This document shows, one piece after another, positions 25,230 through 34,055 of a stretch of 64,000 nt of DNA. The notes under the pieces are model-generated. The model made no database searches. It saw only the letters and a program-made list of their open reading frames with translations, and was not told where the DNA came from. The translations under genes and the position numbers were made by a program. Position 1 is the stretch's first letter. Each line of letters starts with the position of its first letter. The stretch is taken from NCBI RefSeq assembly GCF_036023875.1, contig NZ_CP107931.1:2356001-2420000 (forward strand). The letters are read 5' to 3'. This DNA comes from Mycobacterium sp. NBC_00419. GTDB lineage: Bacteria; Actinomycetota; Actinomycetes; Mycobacteriales; Mycobacteriaceae.

Positions 25230-26197
25230 CTCAATTCGCGCCATCCCCTCAACACGACGAGGCACGCAACGCATTGCTGGCTCTTCGCCACGAGATCGCC
25301 AAAGCCGTTGTCGGGCAGGACGCCGTCGTCAGCGGTCTGGTGATCGCACTGCTGTGCCGCGGGCACGTCCTGCTCGAAGGTGTGCCCGGCGTAGCCAAGA
25401 CCTTGTTGGTCCGCGCGATGGCCGCCGCCCTGCAGTTGGAGTTCAAGCGGGTGCAGTTCACCCCGGACCTGATGCCTGGCGACATCACCGGTTCACTGAT
25501 CTACGACGCGCGCACCGCGGCCTTCGTGTTCCGGGAGGGCCCGGTGTTCACCAATCTGCTGCTGGCCGACGAGATCAACCGCACCCCACCGAAGACTCAG
25601 GCCGCACTGCTGGAGGCCATGGAGGAACGACAGGTCAGCGTCGACGGCGATCCGAAGCCGCTGCCGGATCCGTTCATCGTGGTCGCCACTCAGAACCCGA
25701 TCGAATACGAGGGCACCTATCAGCTGCCCGAAGCGCAGCTGGATCGCTTCCTGCTCAAGCTCAATGTGCCGCTGCCGCCGCGGGATCAGGAGATCGCGAT
25801 TCTCGGACGGCACGCCCAGGGGTTTGATCCCCGCGACCTGAGCGCCCTGCGGGCGGTGGCCGGTCCCGCTGAACTGGCCGCGGGCCGCGCCGCGGTGAAG
25901 CAGGTTCTGATCGCCGATGAGGTACTGGGCTACATCGTCGACATCGTGGGCGCCACAAGGAATTCCCCGTCACTGCAGCTGGGTGTGTCACCGCGTGGCG
26001 CGACCGCCCTGCTGGGCACGGCGCGGTCGTGGGCGTGGCTGTCGGGCCGCAATTACGTCACTCCGGACGACGTCAAGGCCATGGCGCGCCCGACCTTGCG
26101 ACACCGGATCGGGCTGCGCCCGGAGGCCGAACTCGAGGGAGCCACCCCCGACGGGGTGCTCGACGGCATCCTGGCCGCCGTGCCGGTGCCACGGTAG
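25226..26197 (+). CDS. moxR: MoxR-family AAA+ ATPase
   Basis: 323 residues, matching Rv3692. Walker A EGVPGVAKT (51-59), Walker B LLLADEIN (111-118), sensor 1 VVATQNPIEYEGTYQLPEAQLDRF. The MoxR class acts as a chaperone that matures or remodels protein complexes, often together with VWA-domain partners encoded next to it, here the DUF58 protein. The GTG start overlaps the DUF4350 stop by 4 bp. It is cytoplasmic. Confidence 0.92.
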   Translation: MTQFAPSPQHDEARNALLALRHEIAKAVVGQDAVVSGLVIALLCRGHVLLEGVPGVAKTLLVRAMAAALQLEFKRVQFTPDLMPGDITGSLIYDARTAAFVFREGPVFTNLLLADEINRTPPKTQAALLEAMEERQVSVDGDPKPLPDPFIVVATQNPIEYEGTYQLPEAQLDRFLLKLNVPLPPRDQEIAILGRHAQGFDPRDLSALRAVAGPAELAAGRAAVKQVLIADEVLGYIVDIVGATRNSPSLQLGVSPRGATALLGTARSWAWLSGRNYVTPDDVKAMARPTLRHRIGLRPEAELEGATPDGVLDGILAAVPVPR

Positions 26198-27519
26198 TGA
26201 CGCTCACCGGCCGCACCGGGCTGATCGCCCTGCTGTGTGTGCTGCCGATCGCACTGTCACCCTGGCCGGCAACGGCTTTCGTGGTAGCACTGCTGGCGCT
26301 GGCCGCCGCGGTAGCCGTCGACGTCGCACTCGCCGGCAGCCCCCGGGCCCTGCGCTTCGAGCGCGACGGCGCCGCCTCGGCCCGCCTCGGCCAGCAGGTC
26401 GACGCGGTGCTGCGGGTTCACAACGCCGGTACCCGGCGGTTTCGCGGAGCGCTGCGCGACGCCTGGCCGCCGAGTGCCTGCGCACAACCCCGCACGCACG
26501 CCCTGGCGATACGGCCGGGCCACACCGAGACGATCGCGACCACGCTGCAGCCGCGCAGACGGGGCGATCAGCGCTCACAGGTGATCACGGCCCGGTCCAC
26601 CGGACCACTCGGTCTTGCCGGCCGGCAACGGTCGCACGACGTCGCGGGTCAGATCCGGATCCTGCCGCCGTTCCTGTCCCGCAAGCACCTTCCGTCGCGG
26701 CTGGCCAAGCTGCGCGAGATCGACGGGCTGCTGCCGGTGCTGATCCGCGGCCACGGAACGGAATTCGACTCGTTGCGGGAGTATGTCGTCGGCGACGACG
26801 TCCGTTCCATCGACTGGCGGGCCACCGCACGCCGCGCGGACGTGGTCGTTCGCACCTGGCGCCCGGAGCGCGACCGCCGGGTGGTGATCGTGCTCGACAC
26901 CGGCCGGACCTCGGCGGGCCGGGTCGGGGTTGACCCGACCGCACGCGATCCCGGCGGCTGGCCGCGACTGGACTGGTCGATGGACGCCGCGCTGCTGCTG
27001 GCCGCGCTGGCTTCCCGCGCCGGTGACCACGTCGACTTCCTGGCGCACGACCGGGTGACGCGGACGGGCGTCTTCGGCGCCTCGCGCACCGAACTGCTCG
27101 CCCAGTTGGTGGATGCGATGGCTCCGCTCGAGCCGGCGTTGATCGAGTCCGACGCCGCCGCGATGGTGGCCTCGGTGCTGCGGCGGGTGCGCCGCCGGGC
27201 CCTGGTGGTCCTGCTCACCGACCTCAACGCCTCGGCACTCGACGAGGGGTTGCTGCCGGTGCTGCCGCAGCTGTCGGCCAAGCATCAGGTGATCGTGGCC
27301 TCGGTGTCCGATCCGCGCGTCGATCAGCTGGCGGCCGGGCGCGCCGACGCGGCTCAGGTGTACGACGCCGCCGCCGCGGAGCGGGCCCGCAACGACCGTC
27401 GGCTCATCGCATCGCGGTTGCGGCACAAGGGAATTGAAGTTGTCGATGCCGCGCCGGAGGATCTGGCGCCGGCGTTGGCCGACCGGTACCTGGCGATGAA
27501 GGCCACCGGCCGGCTGTAG
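26197..27519 (+). CDS. DUF58 / VWA-like protein, MoxR partner
   Basis: 440 residues, matching Rv3693. Two N-terminal transmembrane helices (about 8-45), a beta-rich domain, then the DUF58 signature SIDWRATARRADVVVRTWRPERDRRVVIVLDTG leading into a von Willebrand A-like domain (LDTGR ... MIDAS-like DxGxT rather than DxSxS). The GTG start overlaps the last base of the moxR stop. It likely presents a substrate to MoxR at the membrane; the substrate is unknown. Confidence 0.87.
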   Translation: MTLTGRTGLIALLCVLPIALSPWPATAFVVALLALAAAVAVDVALAGSPRALRFERDGAASARLGQQVDAVLRVHNAGTRRFRGALRDAWPPSACAQPRTHALAIRPGHTETIATTLQPRRRGDQRSQVITARSTGPLGLAGRQRSHDVAGQIRILPPFLSRKHLPSRLAKLREIDGLLPVLIRGHGTEFDSLREYVVGDDVRSIDWRATARRADVVVRTWRPERDRRVVIVLDTGRTSAGRVGVDPTARDPGGWPRLDWSMDAALLLAALASRAGDHVDFLAHDRVTRTGVFGASRTELLAQLVDAMAPLEPALIESDAAAMVASVLRRVRRRALVVLLTDLNASALDEGLLPVLPQLSAKHQVIVASVSDPRVDQLAAGRADAAQVYDAAAAERARNDRRLIASRLRHKGIEVVDAAPEDLAPALADRYLAMKATGRL

Positions 27520-27531
27520 GCCGCCGAGCCT

Positions 27532-28524
27532 CTACCCGGTCGGCACCACGTCGGGCGCGTCCTGCAGGTCACCGGTCTCACCGGCCAGGCTGGCACGCCG
27601 CCCGAAGTAGACGACGTAGGCCAGGAATGCCGCTTCGGCGAAAACGCCGATGCCGATGCGCACGAATGTCGGCAGCGGGGACGGTGTCACCAACGCCTCG
27701 ATGAGACCCGACACCAGCAGCACCACGGCCAGGCCCACTGCCGCGGCGACCACTGCCCGGCCCTGTTCGGCCAGTGCCTGCCCGCGGGGCCGGTCGCCCG
27801 GCGAGATCACCGTCCAGCCCAGCCGCATACCGACCGCCCCGGCCAGGAACACCGCCGTCAGCTCCAGCAGGCCGTGCGGGATGAGCAGCCCGAACAGCAC
27901 GTCACCCTTGCCGGCGTGCATCATCAGGCCGCCGGTGACGCCGAGGTTCGCGGCGTTCTGGAACAGCACCCACGGAATCGGGATGCCCAGCAGGATCGCG
28001 AACGCGATGCACTGCGCAGCCACCCACGAGTTGTTCAGCCACACCCGCAGTGCGAACGAGCCCGCGGGGTTCTCGCTGTAGTAGTTGGCGAAGTCGTGGT
28101 TGACCAGGTGGTCGATCTCCGCGGGCGTGCTGAGCGCGGACTGCACCTCGTGGTTGCCCGCCACCCACATGCCGATGATCACCACCACGACGAAGAACGC
28201 GACGGCGGTGGCCAGCCACCACCGCCAGGCACGGTAGGCCACCACCGGGAACGACACGGTCCAGAACCGGGCGAACTCGCTCCACAGCGGGGCGTGCGCA
28301 CCGGTGACCGCCGAGCGGGCCCGGGCGACGAGGGTCGACAGCCGGCCGACCAGGACGCTGTCCGAGGACGCGGACCGCACCATCGACAGGTGGGTGGAAA
28401 CCCGCTGGTAGAGGTCGACGAGTTCGTCGACCTCGGGGCCCGTCAGACGACGGCGCCTCTTGACCAGCTGCTCGAGCCGGTTCCAGGTGTCCTGGTGAGC
28501 CAGGACGAATGCGTCGACGTCCAC
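27532..28524 (-). CDS. SpoIIM-like (stage II sporulation protein M family) membrane protein
   Basis: 330 residues, matching Rv3694c. The N-terminus VDVDAFVLAHQDTWNRLEQLVKRRRRLTGPEVDELVDLYQ is followed by five to six transmembrane helices, with GLLIPHGLLELTAVFLAGAVGMRLG typical of DUF95/SpoIIM. Mycobacteria do not sporulate by the Bacillus route, so a role in envelope remodelling is likely but unproven. GTG 28524 is supported by TAGTCT (28532-28537) 7 nt upstream. It is divergent from the RDD protein and convergent with DUF58. Confidence 0.87.
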   Translation of the reverse strand: MDVDAFVLAHQDTWNRLEQLVKRRRRLTGPEVDELVDLYQRVSTHLSMVRSASSDSVLVGRLSTLVARARSAVTGAHAPLWSEFARFWTVSFPVVAYRAWRWWLATAVAFFVVVVIIGMWVAGNHEVQSALSTPAEIDHLVNHDFANYYSENPAGSFALRVWLNNSWVAAQCIAFAILLGIPIPWVLFQNAANLGVTGGLMMHAGKGDVLFGLLIPHGLLELTAVFLAGAVGMRLGWTVISPGDRPRGQALAEQGRAVVAAAVGLAVVLLVSGLIEALVTPSPLPTFVRIGIGVFAEAAFLAYVVYFGRRASLAGETGDLQDAPDVVPTG

Positions 28525-28531
28525 CGGGCCG

Positions 28532-28544
28532 AGACTAGTACCGT
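28532..28544. promoter_or_regulatory. Overlapping divergent -10 boxes (SpoIIM-like / RDD)
   Basis: On the minus strand TAGTCT (28532-28537) is 7 nt from GTG 28524. On the plus strand TACCGT (28539-28544) is 8 nt from ATG 28553. The starts are only 28 bp apart, so the two promoters cannot be fully occupied together. Confidence 0.5.
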
Positions 28545-28552
28545 TGGTCGGC

Positions 28553-29416
28553 ATGATGCCGGTGCCCGAGACGGTGGTGACCGGGGACGCGGTCGTCCTC
28601 GACGTCCAGATCGCGCAGTTACCGGTTCGCGCCGTCGGCGCATTGATCGACATCTGCGTCGTGATGATCGCCTACCTGATCGGGATGATGCTGTGGGTGG
28701 CCACCGCGCTCCAGTTCGACGAGGCCCTGAGCGCCGCGATCATGATCATCTTCACGGTGCTGGCTCTGGTGGGTTATCCGATCATCTTCGAGACCGCGAC
28801 CCGCGGCCGCTCGATCGGCAAGATGGTGATGGGCCTGCGGGTGGTGTCCGAGGACGGCGGCCCGGAACGCTTCCGGCAGGCGCTGTTTCGTTCGCTGGCC
28901 GGGTTCGTCGAGATCTGGACGCTCTTCGGTGGGCCGGCGGTGATCTGCAGCCTTGCCTCCCCGAAGGGCAAGCGCATCGGTGACGTGTTCGCCGGCACGG
29001 TGGTGATCAGCGAACGCGGCCCCAAACTCGCTCCCCCACCAGTCATGCCACCTGCGTTGGCGTGGTGGGCGGCATCGTTGGAGCTGTCTGGGCTCGGACC
29101 CGAGCAGGCCGAGATGGCCCGCCAGTTCCTCTCCCGTGCAACACAATTGGATCCGCAGATCCGCGACCAGATGGCGTACCGGATCACCTCGGAGGTGGTC
29201 GCGCGGATCTCGCCGCCACCGCCGCCCGGCACGCCGCCGCACTATGTGCTGGCGGCCGTGCTCGCCGAACGGCATCGCCGCGAACTGGCGCGGCTGCGTC
29301 CGGCCGTTGCGCCCCCGATGTACCCGTCGTACCCTCCGGCACCCCCGGGCCCGCCGGTGGCCGCACCGCCGGTGGCTCCGGGCGCGGGTCCCGGCGGGTT
29401 CGTGCCGCCGGGCTAA
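28553..29416 (+). CDS. RDD-family membrane protein with Pro-rich tail
   Basis: 287 residues, matching Rv3695. The RDD domain (VRAVGALIDICVVMIAYLIG ... FETATRGRSIGKMVMGLRVVSEDGGPERFRQALFRSLAG) carries two to three transmembrane helices; the R..D pattern is preserved as R-A-V-G-A-L-I-D. A cytoplasmic helical region (EQAEMARQFLSRATQLDPQIRDQMAYRI) and a PYPP-type tail (about 250-287) follow. Function unknown; RDD proteins often accompany DUF95 and MoxR genes, as here. Confidence 0.87.
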   Translation: MMPVPETVVTGDAVVLDVQIAQLPVRAVGALIDICVVMIAYLIGMMLWVATALQFDEALSAAIMIIFTVLALVGYPIIFETATRGRSIGKMVMGLRVVSEDGGPERFRQALFRSLAGFVEIWTLFGGPAVICSLASPKGKRIGDVFAGTVVISERGPKLAPPPVMPPALAWWAASLELSGLGPEQAEMARQFLSRATQLDPQIRDQMAYRITSEVVARISPPPPPGTPPHYVLAAVLAERHRRELARLRPAVAPPMYPSYPPAPPGPPVAAPPVAPGAGPGGFVPPG

Positions 29417-29462
29417 CGCAGCTGCATCCCGATCACCAGCGGCGCGTCACCGGCTGAGCCGA

Positions 29463-29807
29463 CTACGACGAGAACGTCGCCACCAGCACGGCGACGTCGA
29501 CGACGATGACCACCCAGGCGAGCAGCGGAACCAGGAAGCCACGGCGGTACCCGGCGGTGAGGAACGACAGCAGGATCGCCACCACCGCCACGACAGGCGG
29601 CGTGTAGATGAGCAACCCGTAGACGAACCCGGTCGGCTTAGGGCAGTTCGGCTCACCGCATGCTGCGGTGCTCATCACGGCGCCCATGGCGAGCACCTGC
29701 ACGGCGGCGGCGCCGAGGATGGTCGACAGCGCGAGCAGCCAGTTGACCCACAGCCGTGTGCGGTGTGCCCGGCCGGAGTCTGTTTCGGTGGCATTCGATG
29801 CGGTCAT
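29463..29807 (-). CDS. Small three-helix membrane protein
   Basis: 114 residues with three predicted transmembrane helices (VNWLLALSTILGAAAVQVLAMGAVM, PTGFVYGLLIYTPPVVAVVAILLSF, FLVPLLAWVVIVVDVAVLVAT). A loop between the first two contains a cysteine pair (ACGEPNCP) that could form a disulfide outside the membrane. I do not recognise a family. It lies 40 bp to the left of the antiporter gene on the same strand, so it may be its downstream partner. Confidence 0.72.
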   Translation of the reverse strand: MTASNATETDSGRAHRTRLWVNWLLALSTILGAAAVQVLAMGAVMSTAACGEPNCPKPTGFVYGLLIYTPPVVAVVAILLSFLTAGYRRGFLVPLLAWVVIVVDVAVLVATFSS

Positions 29808-29847
29808 GGCGACCGGCTACCCGAACCGGGCACCGCACAACCCTGGA

Positions 29848-31011
29848 TCAGGCTTGCGGCTGCGCGCGCTGGCGCCGGGCTGCCACCACGCCGGCCGCGG
29901 AGGTCACCGCGATCGTCAAGAGCGCTCCGAGCATCAGCGCCGACGGTTCGCCCGGGGAGAGCAGGTGGTTCTGGGTGCCCAGGGTGGCCGCGGCCACCGG
30001 CACCCCGAGCTGGGCGGCGGCCAGCGCCCCCAACGCCAGCGGCTGACCCGTCAGACGGCACGTCAGGTGGGCCAGGACCGCCCCGACGCCCAGGGCGAGG
30101 CCCAGCAGGACGTAGGCGGGCCGGTCGCCCAGTTCGCGCACCTGCAGCGACGCACCGAGCCAGACGAAGAACAACGGGCTGAAGAAACCCTCGGTGATGC
30201 CGAACAACTGCCGGGCCAACCGGCGCGGCTCGCCGGTTGCCTTGACCACCAGGCCGAGCGCGAACCCGGCCAGCATGATCGACACATGGGTGCTGGCTGC
30301 CAGCGCTGCGAGGGCGAACAGCACGATCAGGCTGATCCGCAGTTCGAGGGCAATTCTGTTGGTCTCGGAGTAACGGTGCAGACGCTTGCGGAGTCCGCGG
30401 CGCTCCAAGGTCGACAGCGCCACGAACAGCACGACCGAGCACACCCCGATGACGGCCGCGCCGAGGGCTGCCGAGATCGCCCGGTGCGGGTCGATCACCA
30501 AGGGCAGCAACACAATCGAAGCGGAGTCTGCGATGGCGATCTGGGCGGTGACACCCAGCACCTGGGGACCCGCCAGGCCCAGGGACTGAATGACCGGCAG
30601 CGCCAGCGCCGCGGACGACGACGCCATCAGCACGGCGTACACCGCGGCGTGGCCGGTGTGGAACACCTGCGCCAGACCCAACCCCAGCCCGGTGGCGACC
30701 GCGCCGACGAGGACGGCGCGCAGAACAGCGGTACCGGCCGACGAGCGCAGCGTGGTGTCGCGGATCGGGACGTGGGTGCCGACCACGAACATCACCAGCG
30801 CGAAGCCGATGTCGGCCAGCAGGCGGAAGGTCGGGTCACCCGCATCGACGATGCCGAATCCCGTTCTGCCGATGATCAATCCGGCAGCGAGCTCCCCGAT
30901 CACCACGGGGATCCGCAGGCCCGGCACCGACGCCAGCAGCGGGCCGACCATGCCGACCACCGCGACCAGCGCCAGGGTGCTGAAGCCGAAACCACTCAAT
31001 GCGTGGCCCAT
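29848..31011 (-). CDS. Monovalent cation:proton antiporter (CPA2/KefB type)
   Basis: 387 residues with about twelve transmembrane helices. GELAAGLIIGRTGFGIVDA, LLADIGFALVMFVVGTHV and the helix-break ADSASIVLLPLV pattern are those of CPA2 Na+/H+ or K+/H+ antiporters. There is no TrkA-N regulatory domain, so it is a short form. ATG 31011 overlaps the end of the upstream ParB-like gene by 16 bp. Ion specificity is not predictable here. Confidence 0.85.
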   Translation of the reverse strand: MGHALSGFGFSTLALVAVVGMVGPLLASVPGLRIPVVIGELAAGLIIGRTGFGIVDAGDPTFRLLADIGFALVMFVVGTHVPIRDTTLRSSAGTAVLRAVLVGAVATGLGLGLAQVFHTGHAAVYAVLMASSSAALALPVIQSLGLAGPQVLGVTAQIAIADSASIVLLPLVIDPHRAISAALGAAVIGVCSVVLFVALSTLERRGLRKRLHRYSETNRIALELRISLIVLFALAALAASTHVSIMLAGFALGLVVKATGEPRRLARQLFGITEGFFSPLFFVWLGASLQVRELGDRPAYVLLGLALGVGAVLAHLTCRLTGQPLALGALAAAQLGVPVAAATLGTQNHLLSPGEPSALMLGALLTIAVTSAAGVVAARRQRAQPQA

Positions 31012-31370
31012 GACGCGAGCCGGCACGGGATCGCCGTGTTCTCGTCGGTCAGGTAACTGGCACACACACGGTGGTAACCGTCGGCGATCTGCAGGGCATC
31101 GGCTGCGCTGCCGCGCACCAGCAGGATCGGTGACAGCTTCTTGCCGCGACCGATCTTGTCCAGGTCTGACCGCACGTGGGGGTTATCAGCTGACAGCAGG
31201 TTCAGACGCGCGGCCCGCAGAATGTCCTTGGCCTTGCGGTACACCGGTTTCGCCGTGCGCAGGGCAGCCACTGTGGCGGTGACAGTGGCCGGCTCGGCCA
31301 GCAGACTCAGATAGTCGGCCGCCGCGTCGTAGTCGTGGTCTTCAGGGTCGTCAAGCCATTTCACCGCCAT
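30996..31370 (-). CDS. Small ParB/sulfiredoxin-like domain protein
   Basis: 124 residues. The C-terminal stretch LSPILLVRGSAADALQIADGYHRVCASYLTDENTAIPCRLA resembles the ParB N-terminal/sulfiredoxin fold (…I(A)DGyHRvcA…). The N-terminal half is helical (DAAADYLSLLAEP...TAKPVYRKAKDILRAARL). No DNA-binding helix-turn-helix is visible. The fold assignment is tentative. It overlaps the antiporter gene, so the two are probably co-expressed. Confidence 0.62.
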   Translation of the reverse strand: MAVKWLDDPEDHDYDAAADYLSLLAEPATVTATVAALRTAKPVYRKAKDILRAARLNLLSADNPHVRSDLDKIGRGKKLSPILLVRGSAADALQIADGYHRVCASYLTDENTAIPCRLASWATH

Positions 31371-31407
31371 GGTGTGCTGAGGCTACTCGCCTGTGGGGCC
31401 CCGAACC

Positions 31408-31920
31408 TCAACTCGGACCGTAACGTCTCCTGAGAACGTGCAGCGGGTCGTCGGCGTCGCGCCGGCCGCGGGGGCCCGGCTTTTCCGCGGGAATGAACGT
31501 CTCGCGCCGGGTCCATTCCCGGGCCGCCCAGCGCTCCGCGATCGCCCATCGGCCGTCGCGGCGTTCCATGAGGTCGACGTAGCGCACGCCGCTGGTGAAG
31601 TTCAGCCTGTCGGGGTCCTCGGGACGGCCCCAATGCGTTGCCGTGCAGTAGGTTTCACTGATTGCACGGTCTGTGCCGATGAACTCGACATGATGGTTGC
31701 CCATCAGGTGCATCGACCCGGCGAGGTACTCGAGGCTCTTGCCGAGCCAGCGTACGAAGTCATCCGCACTGCCGTCGAACCCGGTGTGGTGGTCGACGGC
31801 GTCGTGGTGGTAGGCCTGCCGCACCAGGTCGAGGTCGAGTCGGTCGACGCCACGGCAGTACATCGCCACGACGTCGCGGATCGCCTGGAGGTCAGTCAGC
31901 CGCTCGAGTGCATCAGACAC
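31408..31920 (-). CDS. SnoaL/NTF2-like protein
   Basis: 170 residues. The pattern LTDLQAIRDVVAMYCRGVDRLDLDLVRQAYHHDAVDHHTGFDGSADDFVRW is the common start of actinobacterial SnoaL-like proteins, a cone-shaped NTF2 fold used by ring-hydroxylating subunits, dehydratases and isomerases. Catalytic D/H residues are present (HHDAVDHH). The start overlaps the stop of the SDR gene by 8 bp, so they form a pair. The substrate is unknown. Confidence 0.8.
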   Translation of the reverse strand: MSDALERLTDLQAIRDVVAMYCRGVDRLDLDLVRQAYHHDAVDHHTGFDGSADDFVRWLGKSLEYLAGSMHLMGNHHVEFIGTDRAISETYCTATHWGRPEDPDRLNFTSGVRYVDLMERRDGRWAIAERWAAREWTRRETFIPAEKPGPRGRRDADDPLHVLRRRYGPS

Positions 31921-32668
31921 CGTAACCTCCGTCTACGTCGAGCTTCTGGCCGGTGATGAAGCCGGCCCGCGGCGAGGCCAGGAAGCACACCGCCTCGGCC
32001 ACGTCGGCGGCGCAACCGAATCTACCCAGCGGGGTGTTGTCGCGGGCGGCCTGCAGCGCGCGGTCGTCGAGGTCCCCGTCGGCGATCAGCCGTTCGGCGT
32101 TGCCGTCGACGAGCATGCCGGGACCCACGCAGTTGGCGCGCACCCCGAATCGACCCTCCTCGGCCGCGATGCCGCGGATCAGCGCCTCGATGGCCGCCTT
32201 GGGGGCGACCGACAGTCCGTCGCGCACCGCGAAGCGCCGCGTCGCCGCGGTGGTCACGGCCACCAGGCTGCCGCGTGCGGCCCGCAAGTGCGGCAGGCAG
32301 GCGGCGATGAGAGTGAAGAAGCCGCCGGTGTCGGTGGCGATCTGGCGCCCGAACTGGTCGGGCTCGATCCTGCTGAGGTGACGCATCGGCACGTGCAGCC
32401 CGGCCGTGTAGACCACGGTGTGCAGGCCGCCGGCGTAATCGGCGACCGACGCTACGACGCCCTGCACGCCGGCGGCATCGGCCAGGTCCAGTCGGTGCGC
32501 GCTGACGCCCAGGCCGTCGGTCAGCTGTGCCGCCTTGTCCTCGTTGCCGTGATAGGTCAGCGCCACCCGCGACCCGCGCGACACCAGCGTCCGAACGATC
32601 TCGGACCCGATGCCGCCGGTACCACCGACGACCAAGGCGGTCCCAGGCAACGCACTGAAGTCGTCCAT
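31913..32668 (-). CDS. SDR-family protein with degenerate catalytic tyrosine
   Basis: 251 residues. The Rossmann motif is VVGGTGGIG (13-21). The usual YxxxK appears as SVAPK (S153...K157): the lysine is kept but Ser replaces the catalytic Tyr. The C-terminal CFLASPRAGFITGQKLDVDGG is typical of FabG-like proteins. It may be a pseudo-enzyme or may use another residue. It is coupled to the SnoaL-like protein downstream (overlap 31913-31920) and is 11 bp from the end of the carotenoid oxygenase gene upstream. Confidence 0.83.
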   Translation of the reverse strand: MDDFSALPGTALVVGGTGGIGSEIVRTLVSRGSRVALTYHGNEDKAAQLTDGLGVSAHRLDLADAAGVQGVVASVADYAGGLHTVVYTAGLHVPMRHLSRIEPDQFGRQIATDTGGFFTLIAACLPHLRAARGSLVAVTTAATRRFAVRDGLSVAPKAAIEALIRGIAAEEGRFGVRANCVGPGMLVDGNAERLIADGDLDDRALQAARDNTPLGRFGCAADVAEAVCFLASPRAGFITGQKLDVDGGYGV

Positions 32669-32679
32669 GCCCCGGAAGG

Positions 32680-34020
32680 CTAGGCGCTGATCCAGTTCCC
32701 GTGGAATCCGTACGGGACCCGGCGCGGCAGCGCGATCCTGGCGACCGGGTCACCACCGAAATCCGACGCGTCCAGGATCACCAGATCGCTGCCATCGCGG
32801 GCGGCGTCGTAGACGTAGCCGATGTACCAGCCGTTGCTCTCGTCGGCCGGACCCGACGGCGACGGCACGAAGACCGCCTCCCCCGGCCCACCCGGCACCA
32901 AACCCGTGCCGAAGGTGTGCTCGACGGCGTCGCCGGTGTTCAGGTCGTAGCGGACCAGTTTTGCGTCGCCGACCGACACCGAGTAGCGGGCGGGCAACCC
33001 GGCCAGCCGGTCGTCGATACGGGGGAACTCGACCGCCCGGTCGTCGAGCTGGCGTTCGCTGACCGTGCCGGTCTTGAGGTCGATCGTCCAGCTCCACAGC
33101 ACCGCACTGGCTTCGAAGCCGCCGTTGTCACGCCAGAGCTCGGGGTACCGAACTGCTTGCAGCACAATCGAATCGCCGGATTCGTAGGCGTTGGCGACGT
33201 GGAAGACATAGCAGGGATCGATGTCGAACCAGCGAACCTCGCCGAACGGGTCGTCACGGCTCAGAACACCCAGGCGCGCACCGTAGTTGTCGTCCCATCG
33301 GTAGGGCATGTCGCCCTTGCCTTCGATGGCGATGTCGAGATTGAACACGATCGGCAGGTCCATGAAGATGACGTGCCCCGAGGTCATCGCGAAGTCGTGC
33401 ATCATCGTCAGCGCCTTGACGTCGAGCGGGCGGTTGACGGTGAGCTCGCCGTTGGCGTCGGCACGGTGGTAGGTGACGTGCGGCTCGAAGATGTTGCCGT
33501 AGCCGAAGAAGTGCAGTTCCCCGGTGGTGGGGCAGATCTTCGGGTGCGCGGTCATCGCGTCGTTGAGCTTGCCGCCGAAGTCGTAGCAGCCGACGGTCTC
33601 GAGATCGTTGGTGATCTCGTAGGGCAGTGAGGACTCGACGAGCGCGAGCGTCTTGCCGGCGTGATTGACGACGTGGGTGTTGGCGACCGAGGCGTTCAAG
33701 CTGCGGGTGCCGTCGTCGTTGTAGAGCGGGAAGGGGTCGGTGAAACTGTCGGTGCGGATCCAGCGGTTGCGGTACCACTTGGCCGCCCCGCCCTCGATCC
33801 GCACGCCGTGGATCATCCCGTCGCCGGTGAACCAGTGCCCGGTGGGCTGGCGCGGGTTGGGGCCGTTGCGCAGGTACCAGCCGTCGAGTTCGGGCGGAAT
33901 GGCACCCTCGACGGGCAGGTCATAGTCGGTGAGTTCGTCCGGCACGGGCGCGTAGTTGCCGCGCTGGAAGAACTGGCCTTCGGTGGGCAGGTTGGCGGAG
34001 TCTGCTGTGACGTCGGTCAT
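32680..34020 (-). CDS. Carotenoid-cleavage-type dioxygenase
   Basis: 446 residues of the RPE65/CCO family. Four iron-binding histidines can be placed in KICPTTGELHFF / TAHPK, TMMHDFAMT, DPCYVFHVANAYE and the C-terminal PYGFHGNW. LDGWYLRNGPNPR and TGDGMIHGVR are family signatures. The enzymes split carotenoids or stilbenoid double bonds with O2. ATG 34020 gives the family length. It is the first gene of a leftward group with the SDR and SnoaL-like proteins. A TGACATGTCA palindrome lies 26 bp upstream. Confidence 0.9.
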   Translation of the reverse strand: MTDVTADSANLPTEGQFFQRGNYAPVPDELTDYDLPVEGAIPPELDGWYLRNGPNPRQPTGHWFTGDGMIHGVRIEGGAAKWYRNRWIRTDSFTDPFPLYNDDGTRSLNASVANTHVVNHAGKTLALVESSLPYEITNDLETVGCYDFGGKLNDAMTAHPKICPTTGELHFFGYGNIFEPHVTYHRADANGELTVNRPLDVKALTMMHDFAMTSGHVIFMDLPIVFNLDIAIEGKGDMPYRWDDNYGARLGVLSRDDPFGEVRWFDIDPCYVFHVANAYESGDSIVLQAVRYPELWRDNGGFEASAVLWSWTIDLKTGTVSERQLDDRAVEFPRIDDRLAGLPARYSVSVGDAKLVRYDLNTGDAVEHTFGTGLVPGGPGEAVFVPSPSGPADESNGWYIGYVYDAARDGSDLVILDASDFGGDPVARIALPRRVPYGFHGNWISA

Positions 34021-34045
34021 GGCGTCCACTCTGACAGTCCATAGA

Positions 34046-34055
34046 TGACATGTCA
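34046..34055. promoter_or_regulatory. Palindrome TGACATGTCA upstream of the dioxygenase
   Basis: A perfect 10-bp palindrome in the 120-bp divergent spacer between the carotenoid oxygenase and the PAS-ANTAR gene. A near copy, TGACATGTCG, occurs at 34823-34832 in front of the PadR gene. On the minus strand TTGACA overlaps it and could be a -35 box. Confidence 0.4.
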
